DNA of 64,000 bases from Sphingobacterium yanglingense (GTDB lineage Bacteria > Bacteroidota > Bacteroidia > Sphingobacteriales > Sphingobacteriaceae), in NCBI RefSeq assembly GCF_004363245.1, contig NZ_SNYV01000016.1, positions 124,001 to 188,000 on the forward strand. Direction: 5' to 3'. Position 1 is the stretch's first letter; each line of letters opens with the position of its first letter. The notes beneath the pieces are model-generated. The model was not told the origin of the DNA, did not search any database, and saw only the letters and a list, made by a program, of their open reading frames with translations. Made by a program: the position numbers and the translations under genes. Positions 58,904-64,000 of this stretch are shown here, one piece after another.

Positions 58904-60334
58904 ATGAAAAAGCTTCAAAAGAGAACTAAAATAGTAGCGACATTAGGCCCTGCATCATCCAATATTGATGTATTGACTAGCATGATTGCTAAAGGGGTTG
59001 ATGTATGTAGATTGAATTTTTCCCACGGCAGCCAAGAAGATCACCTTCAAGTAATTAATACCATCAATGAGATAAATGCAAAACACTCTTTCAACGTTAG
59101 TATTTTGGCTGACCTTCAAGGTCCCAAAATCCGTATCGGTAAAATGAAAGAAGGAGGTGCTATTCTAACCAATGGTTCAACTGTCGAAATGACAACCAAG
59201 GAATTAATTGGCGACGAAAAGCAAATCTACATTACTTATGAAAACTTCCCTAACGATGTTAAGGAAAATGAAATCATATTGCTTGATGATGGTAAATTAC
59301 AGTTACGTGTTCTATCTACAAACCACAAAGATACCGTTGTTTGCGAGGTCGTACATGGTGGTATTTTGACTTCACGCAAGGGGGTGAACTTACCTAACAC
59401 AAAGGTCTCCATCCCTTCATTAACAGAAGAAGATTTAGACAATTTAAACTTCGCATTAGACCATGGTGCCGATTGGATTGCTATGTCATTTGTACGTTCA
59501 GCAGAAGACATCGAGCAGTGTAAAGAGATTATAGCTGCCAAAGGAAGTCACGCAAAAATCATTGCAAAAATTGAAAAGCCTGAGGCTATTGAAAACATCG
59601 ATGCTATTATCAACGCGACAGATGCTGTAATGGTAGCCCGTGGAGATTTAGGCGTAGAGATGCCAATGGAAGAAGTTCCCGGCCTACAAAAGATAATTGT
59701 ACAGAAATGTCGTAACCTCTCAAAACCAGTAATTATTGCTACTCAAATGCTAGAAAGCATGATTACCACACCTCGTCCTACCCGTGCTGAGGTCAATGAC
59801 GTTGCCAACTCCGTATTGGATGGAGCAGACGCCGTCATGCTGAGTGGCGAGACATCTGTGGGTGAGTTTCCAGAGATCGTTATCGAGACAATGGCCAAAG
59901 TCATAACACACGTCGAGTCGACCTCCTATCCGTACTATAGCGAAAAAGTTGATGCATTTATAGAAGTAAACAAAATTCCAGATGCAATCTGTGGTTCATC
60001 AATATTCTTAGCTGAAAAAACAAAAGCATCTGCAATTGCTGTAATGACAGCCTCAGGCTATACCGCTTTTGAGATTTCAAGTTACCGTCCCAATGCAGAC
60101 ATCTATGTATTCACAGGAAATAAAAACCTGTTGAGACAACTTAGTCTTTTATGGGGAGTACGTTCGTTTATCTATGAGAAATATGAGAGTACAGATGGTA
60201 CGATTCAAGATGTAAACGAGCTTCTAAAATCTCACCAGCTTGTAGAAGCAGGACAAATCGTAATCAATACAGCGTCCACACCTTTACATGAAAAAGGTAA
60301 AACAAACACAATTAGAGTTTCAGAGGTAAATTAA
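58904..60334 (+). CDS. pyk: Pyruvate kinase
   Basis: 476 residues. It opens KRTKIVATLGPASSN, with the active-site helix ADWIAMSFVRS, the Mg/K site IIAKIEKPEAIENID, VARGDLGVEMPMEEV, and the signature TQMLESMITTPRPTRAEVNDV. It converts phosphoenolpyruvate and ADP to pyruvate and ATP. The ATG at 58904 is preferred over a GTG- or TTG-type start at 58856. Confidence 0.96.
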   Translation: MKKLQKRTKIVATLGPASSNIDVLTSMIAKGVDVCRLNFSHGSQEDHLQVINTINEINAKHSFNVSILADLQGPKIRIGKMKEGGAILTNGSTVEMTTKELIGDEKQIYITYENFPNDVKENEIILLDDGKLQLRVLSTNHKDTVVCEVVHGGILTSRKGVNLPNTKVSIPSLTEEDLDNLNFALDHGADWIAMSFVRSAEDIEQCKEIIAAKGSHAKIIAKIEKPEAIENIDAIINATDAVMVARGDLGVEMPMEEVPGLQKIIVQKCRNLSKPVIIATQMLESMITTPRPTRAEVNDVANSVLDGADAVMLSGETSVGEFPEIVIETMAKVITHVESTSYPYYSEKVDAFIEVNKIPDAICGSSIFLAEKTKASAIAVMTASGYTAFEISSYRPNADIYVFTGNKNLLRQLSLLWGVRSFIYEKYESTDGTIQDVNELLKSHQLVEAGQIVINTASTPLHEKGKTNTIRVSEVN

Positions 60335-60357
60335 TTTACCTCTTATCATAAAAAGAC

Positions 60358-60388
60358 AAAGGGCAGGTAATCGCATTACCTGCCCTTT
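60358..60388. terminator. Terminator after pyk, probably bidirectional
   Basis: AAAGGGCAGGTAAT (60358-60371) pairs perfectly with ATTACCTGCCCTTT (60375-60388) around CGC, with A/T-rich flanks. The minus-strand gene at 60416 converges on it. Confidence 0.88.
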
Positions 60389-60415
60389 ATTAATAAACTA
60401 TAAGACATCAAATTA

Positions 60416-60817
60416 TCACTTTATAATCAACAGAGGTATTGTTTTCATACTGGATTCCGGGTTTTGATACTTCTCCACTTCATCTAACTTTTCTGTCCCT
60501 GGCATTGGCGCGCAATTCTTGCCGGAAAGACGAAGAACAGGCGTTCTAGCCCCAGTCCCGACACCTGCTTTCCCTGAGTAGACATTAGGAATTTCAATCG
60601 GCCGTACCCCATAATATTCCGACAAAGGAAGCGAATCCCTTTGTAAGGTATCCGACATTGGAACCTTCAGCTCAACCAGTGGCTTAGACCACTTGTATCC
60701 TTTCCCGTCTTTTTTTTCAATTTTATAATCTTGAGCCGACACTGCGACAGATATCAGCGTCAAAAAAGCAAAACTAAAACCTATTCTTTTCACTATATTA
60801 GAACTTATATTCATCAT
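60416..60817 (-). CDS. Hypothetical exported protein
   Basis: 133 residues. A signal peptide is clear (IGFSFAFLTLISVAVSAQ, cleavage near residue 29). The mature part of about 105 residues has no domain I recognise; it holds one Cys (GKNCAPMPGTEKLDE) and is rich in Pro and Lys. Start at the first or second Met. It converges on pyk and diverges from the histidine kinase gene, so it could be linked to that sensor, but nothing shows this. Confidence 0.65.
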   Translation of the reverse strand: MMNISSNIVKRIGFSFAFLTLISVAVSAQDYKIEKKDGKGYKWSKPLVELKVPMSDTLQRDSLPLSEYYGVRPIEIPNVYSGKAGVGTGARTPVLRLSGKNCAPMPGTEKLDEVEKYQNPESSMKTIPLLIIK

Positions 60818-60966
60818 AATAATTCACGAAAAAAGAAAATGTATGAACCAAACGTACATCCCTATTGCAAATCAAGATACAAATATTTCCGGGAACACGA
60901 GTCTAAGATATTACGTAAACTGCTGTTAAATAGTGTTAAAGAGGACTTCAAGGTATAATACATTAC

Positions 60967-60974
60967 TATTTTTG
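60967..60974 (+). promoter_or_regulatory. -7 box before the histidine kinase gene
   Basis: TATTTTTG matches TAnnTTTG and ends six bases before the ATG at 60981, which suggests a leaderless or nearly leaderless transcript. No -33 box at 19 bases. Confidence 0.45.
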
Positions 60975-60980
60975 TAACAA

Positions 60981-62849
60981 ATGAAGAAAAAGAGCATCTC
61001 ACTGATTATAGGCTTAATGTCCGTTGCATTACTAGGCGTAGTTGCTATGCAGTACTATTTCATTCGCGAGACCTACAAACAGAAATCCATTCTTTTTGAT
61101 GAAGCAATAAATACATCTTTAGCGAAGGTAGCAGCAGAAATCGAGAAAAGTGAACTCATCAATAATTCTCAGATTATCACCCGGGCAAATCAAGCCAAGT
61201 ACGAAGCTGAACAAAAAAAACAGCGAATGCTCGCAGAGCAATTACGCATTCAGCGTCAGATCGAAAAGCTACGGCTTCAACAACTTGATGTAGAGAGCGT
61301 TTTCAGAGAAGAAGACGAAAAACTCAAAGCTATATTTCCAAATATCACCTATATTGAAAATTGGTTTTACGAAACTTATTTCCGCAAACGTCAAAACCAG
61401 CGGTATATTGATATAAGTCTTGTTGAGGAACGGATACCTGGCACCTCTCTTGCGCAAAATTTTGTCGTTGTATCTGCCACCCATGAATTGCCTCGTGTCA
61501 GTGCCAAAGATGATTCAGTCCGTTATGTGGTATCCACTATAGACGTTTCAGGTATTGTCAGGGATTACAGGATAGCGACCTTACCTCCCAAAGCAGATGC
61601 CAAAGTAGCATTTGAACTTATGGAATTGAGATCACAATTAGAATTACTCAACAAAGAATTCTTAGCAGATAAGAGAAATGCATTGGCGGGAGCCGAAAAC
61701 GCATTCGATACCTTAGCTATTCTAGGAGGTAAAAAAGTTGGCGTTGTAGAGGATATCGCATTGAGCATCCTCCTTTCAAACAGACCCCTTGAGCAACGTG
61801 TAAATCAAAACCAAGTCCAAAAACTACTACAGGAAGAATTAATATCCAGAGGAATCTATTCCCCATTTAATATTGAGATCCGTGATCGCTCTAGAATCAT
61901 TTACCACAGCCCCGATGCGGAGACACTTGCTTCCTCCGAAAAATCGCCCCGTTATACAACAGCTCTATTCAAAGGGGACTTTGGCGAACCCACCGGAAGA
62001 TTGAGCATCTACTTTCCCAACAAAAAAAGAGTCATTGCAGACAATATGAGCTACCTCATATTACCGACTCTGGCATTATTTGCTGTCCTCATTGGGTGTT
62101 TCGCATACACCCTGTCTATCATCTTCAAGCAAAAGAAAATTTCCGAAATGAAGACTGACTTTATCAACAATATGACCCACGAGTTTAAAACACCTGTTGC
62201 CACAATCATGATTGCCAGCGAGTCTCTGCGCGATCCCGAAATCGCATCCAATGAGCAGCGGGTAAATAAACTTGCCAACATCATATATGACGAAAACGTC
62301 AGATTAGGCAGTCATATTGAACGAGTTCTCAACATCGCCAAACTTGAAAAAGAGAATCTACGGATCGAACGCACCGATGTACATGTCAATCCCCTGCTAG
62401 AAGGAGTATTAGACAGTATGCAGCTACAATTGCACAAGGCGAGCGGAACAATCCATGCTGACCTCTCTGCAACCAAAGATTTGGTAATTGGAGACGAATT
62501 GCATCTTTCTAATGTATTCTTTAACTTAGTTGACAACGCAATAAAATACAGCCCTAATGCTCCGGAGATACTCGTGAGAAGTCACAATTCGAAAGAGAAC
62601 ATCATAATATCTATTTCGGACAAAGGGATGGGGATGACAAAAGAACAACAAGAAAAAATATTTGACCAATTCTATCGTATTCCTACAGGCAATTTACATA
62701 ATGTAAAAGGATTTGGCCTTGGATTGAGTTACGTCCATGATATTATTAAACGATTAGATGGAAAGATTCAGGTGAAAAGTGAAAAAGACAAAGGCACGAC
62801 CTTTGAGATAACATTACCGCTTAAATCGAAGAAGTCCAATAATTCATAA
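60981..62849 (+). CDS. Sensor histidine kinase
   Basis: 622 residues. A first membrane helix (about 5-26) leads to a periplasmic region of roughly 330 residues with an early coiled coil (EAEQKKQRMLAEQLRIQRQ) and no recognised sensor fold. A second membrane helix follows (YLILPTLALFAVLIGCFAY). The HisKA domain has the phospho-acceptor His400 (NNMTHEFKTPVATIM). The ATPase domain has N-box FFNLVDNAIKYSP, G1 ISDKGMGM and G2 GFGLGLSYV. The response regulator gene follows 19 bases later. The signal is unknown. Confidence 0.93.
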   Translation: MKKKSISLIIGLMSVALLGVVAMQYYFIRETYKQKSILFDEAINTSLAKVAAEIEKSELINNSQIITRANQAKYEAEQKKQRMLAEQLRIQRQIEKLRLQQLDVESVFREEDEKLKAIFPNITYIENWFYETYFRKRQNQRYIDISLVEERIPGTSLAQNFVVVSATHELPRVSAKDDSVRYVVSTIDVSGIVRDYRIATLPPKADAKVAFELMELRSQLELLNKEFLADKRNALAGAENAFDTLAILGGKKVGVVEDIALSILLSNRPLEQRVNQNQVQKLLQEELISRGIYSPFNIEIRDRSRIIYHSPDAETLASSEKSPRYTTALFKGDFGEPTGRLSIYFPNKKRVIADNMSYLILPTLALFAVLIGCFAYTLSIIFKQKKISEMKTDFINNMTHEFKTPVATIMIASESLRDPEIASNEQRVNKLANIIYDENVRLGSHIERVLNIAKLEKENLRIERTDVHVNPLLEGVLDSMQLQLHKASGTIHADLSATKDLVIGDELHLSNVFFNLVDNAIKYSPNAPEILVRSHNSKENIIISISDKGMGMTKEQQEKIFDQFYRIPTGNLHNVKGFGLGLSYVHDIIKRLDGKIQVKSEKDKGTTFEITLPLKSKKSNNS

Positions 62850-62868
62850 ACAAAGACAACAAACTACT

Positions 62869-63555
62869 ATGCAAAAGATATTATTAGCAGAAGACGATCC
62901 TAACCTAGGGGAACTCTTAAAAGATTACCTAGAACTAAAAGGAAAATATGAAGTAGTCCTTTGCCAAGATGGAGAGCAAGCCTTAGACCAATTTAGAAAA
63001 AGTGACTTTGATCTTTGTATTTTCGACGTGATGATGCCGAGAAAAGATGGCTTTACATTGGGAAAAGAAATCAGAAAAATCAATCAGACCATCCCCATTA
63101 TTTTTGCAACAGCCAAAGGAATGATGGAAGACAAAACTCAAGCCTTTGAGTTGGGTGGAGACGATTATATCACCAAACCCTTCCGTGTCGAAGAACTACT
63201 TTTACGTATTAATGCACTCCTCAAGCGTGTTTCCAAAGATAAAGAAGAAGAACTGGCCGATAAGTTTGAAATTGGCGGATACTTTTTTGACTATACCAGC
63301 CAGATTATATCTTACAAAGGGCAACAACAAAAACTATCCACCAAAGAGGCAGAATTACTACGTCTTCTTTGCTTAAAGAAAAACGATGTATTGACCCGAG
63401 AAGAGGCACTCATTAAGATTTGGCATGATGACAATTACTTTACCGGACGTAGTATGGATGTTTTCCTGAGCAAGCTCCGCAAGTACCTCAAAGAAGATCC
63501 AAATGTAGAAATAGTAAATGTACACGGCAAAGGATACAAACTACTAGTAAGCTGA
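62869..63555 (+). CDS. OmpR-family response regulator
   Basis: 228 residues. The receiver domain has the acidic pair in LAEDDPN, the phosphorylated Asp53 (LCIFDVMMPRKDG), Thr81 and Lys103 (DDYITKPF). The C-terminal winged helix (about 130-228) ends IVNVHGKGYKLLVS. It is paired with the kinase directly upstream. Targets cannot be inferred. Confidence 0.95.
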   Translation: MQKILLAEDDPNLGELLKDYLELKGKYEVVLCQDGEQALDQFRKSDFDLCIFDVMMPRKDGFTLGKEIRKINQTIPIIFATAKGMMEDKTQAFELGGDDYITKPFRVEELLLRINALLKRVSKDKEEELADKFEIGGYFFDYTSQIISYKGQQQKLSTKEAELLRLLCLKKNDVLTREEALIKIWHDDNYFTGRSMDVFLSKLRKYLKEDPNVEIVNVHGKGYKLLVS

Positions 63556-63572
63556 TAAACAGACAAAAAGAA

Positions 63573-63610
63573 GTAAGGAAAAGACGATCCCAATCTATTC
63601 TTTTCCTTAC
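63573..63610 (+). terminator. Terminator after the two-component genes
   Basis: GTAAGGAAAAG (63573-63583) pairs perfectly with CTTTTCCTTAC (63600-63610). The downstream sequence is T-rich but not a clean run, so it may be a moderate terminator. Confidence 0.65.
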
Positions 63611-63621
63611 CCTTTAATATT

Positions 63622-63629
63622 TTTCTTTG
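63622..63629 (+). promoter_or_regulatory. -7 box of the metE promoter
   Basis: TTTCTTTG, the same variant as in the acpP promoter. It would start transcription about 25 bases before the SAM riboswitch. Confidence 0.4.
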
Positions 63630-63661
63630 CAATTTCAATTCTTATCCATACCTTAGCGTCG

Positions 63662-63759
63662 CTTATAGAGAAAGGCAGAGGGACTAGACCCGATGAAGCC
63701 TTAGCAACCTGTCCCTTGACAAGGTGCTAAATTCTACTCCATAAATGGGGAAAGATAAG
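63662..63759 (+). ncRNA. SAM-I (S-box) riboswitch upstream of metE
   Basis: Closing helix CTTAT...ATAAG (63662-63666 and 63755-63759). The conserved core includes AGAGAAAGGC-AGAGGGA, CCCGATGAAGCCTTAGCAACC, the AAGGTGCTAAATTC segment and GGGGAAAGATAAG. This order is diagnostic of the S-adenosylmethionine aptamer. In the absence of SAM it should allow metE expression. No obvious terminator helix was resolved between it and metE, so control might act on translation or through a helix I did not find. Confidence 0.93.
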
Positions 63760-63831
63760 CCGAAGTTTCTGATCCAAGAACTCTCTCTACAGCATTATTT
63801 TTTTATTAAAACAATTTAAAAGGAAAATAGT

Positions 63832-64000
63832 ATGTTAATTACCAACAACTTAGGTTACCCAAGAGTGGGCCCATTCCGCGAACTTAAAAAAGCTAACGAG
63901 GCGTATTGGGCCAAGAAGATTTCCGCGGACGAACTATTACAAGTAGCAAAAGAAATCCGTGAAGCAAACTGGAAAACACAGAAAGATGCAGGGATCGATT
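63832..64000 (+). CDS. metE: Cobalamin-independent methionine synthase, N-terminal fragment (partial)
   Basis: The first 56 codons, cut by the window edge. NNLGYPRVGPFRELKKANEAY is the hallmark MetE N-terminus, and the fragment ends at the usual NWKTQKDAGID. The enzyme transfers a methyl group from methyltetrahydrofolate to homocysteine. AAAAGGA before the ATG is a modest ribosome-binding site. Controlled by the riboswitch above. Confidence 0.92.
   Translation, partial: MLITNNLGYPRVGPFRELKKANEAYWAKKISADELLQVAKEIREANWKTQKDAGID

Noticed and set aside
1..64000. CRISPR arrays, tRNA/rRNA genes, insertion sequences, prophage or defence genes
   Set aside because: None seen on either strand; repeats found are the short elements described.

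Overview
The window reads as a chromosomal segment of a Bacteroidota bacterium, most likely of the Sphingobacterium/Pedobacter group. The evidence is the gene families (IPExxxVDY protein, DUF3078 barrel, an acetyl- or succinylornithine carbamoyltransferase in place of ArgF, PorR-independent envelope enzymes with Bacteroidota-type signal peptides), promoters of the form TTTG-N19-TAnnTTTG, and the general lack of Shine-Dalgarno sites. The exception, rpsU, carries a full anti-Shine-Dalgarno complement. No rRNA, tRNA, CRISPR array, insertion sequence or prophage was seen. Most of the segment is core genome.

Layout. 1-13.7 kb: one plus-strand branched-chain amino acid cluster, (ilvE)-ilvD-ilvB-ilvN-DinB-ilvC-leuC-leuD-ABC ATPase-leuB-leuA-ilvA, closed by a 48-bp perfect palindrome shared with a convergent S9 peptidase. 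16.6-20.5 kb: a class Ib ribonucleotide reductase operon (NrdH-like redoxin, nrdI, nrdE, nrdF). 20.5-22.7 kb: a GMC oxidoreductase with its Tat-exported small subunit. 23-28 kb: an FAH-family hydrolase, M23 peptidase, peroxiredoxin, glyS and rpsU. 28-33 kb (minus strand): a partial arginine cluster argD-argF'-argB-proC-argE. 33.2-48.4 kb (minus): the S10-spc-alpha ribosomal protein cluster from rplC to rplQ with secY, map, infA and rpoA, but without rpsJ at its head. 48.7-58 kb: DUF3078 gene with a broken start, then (minus) CoA-binding protein, beta-lactamase-fold lipoprotein, pdhC, pdhA, hisS, rnc, fabF and acpP. 58.3-64 kb: IPExxxVDY protein, pyk, a small exported protein, a histidine kinase/response regulator pair, and a SAM-I riboswitch before metE, which runs off the end.

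The most interesting signals are small and non-coding. (1) A nearly identical 30-32 nt hairpin element lies just upstream of two unrelated genes, nrdF and proC. (2) The DUF3078 gene lacks one A in the run next to its start codon, which puts a complete signal peptide out of frame. (3) A hairpin and a tiny ORF with a Shine-Dalgarno-like site abut rpoA, and a promoter is followed at once by a terminator between rpsN and rpsH. (4) Degenerate word repeats fold on themselves on both sides of ilvBN. (5) The carbamoyltransferase has Val at the residue that separates acetyl- from succinylornithine enzymes.

Promoter calls rest on reading the TAnnTTTG motif by eye. Family calls rest on motif recognition without database searches.
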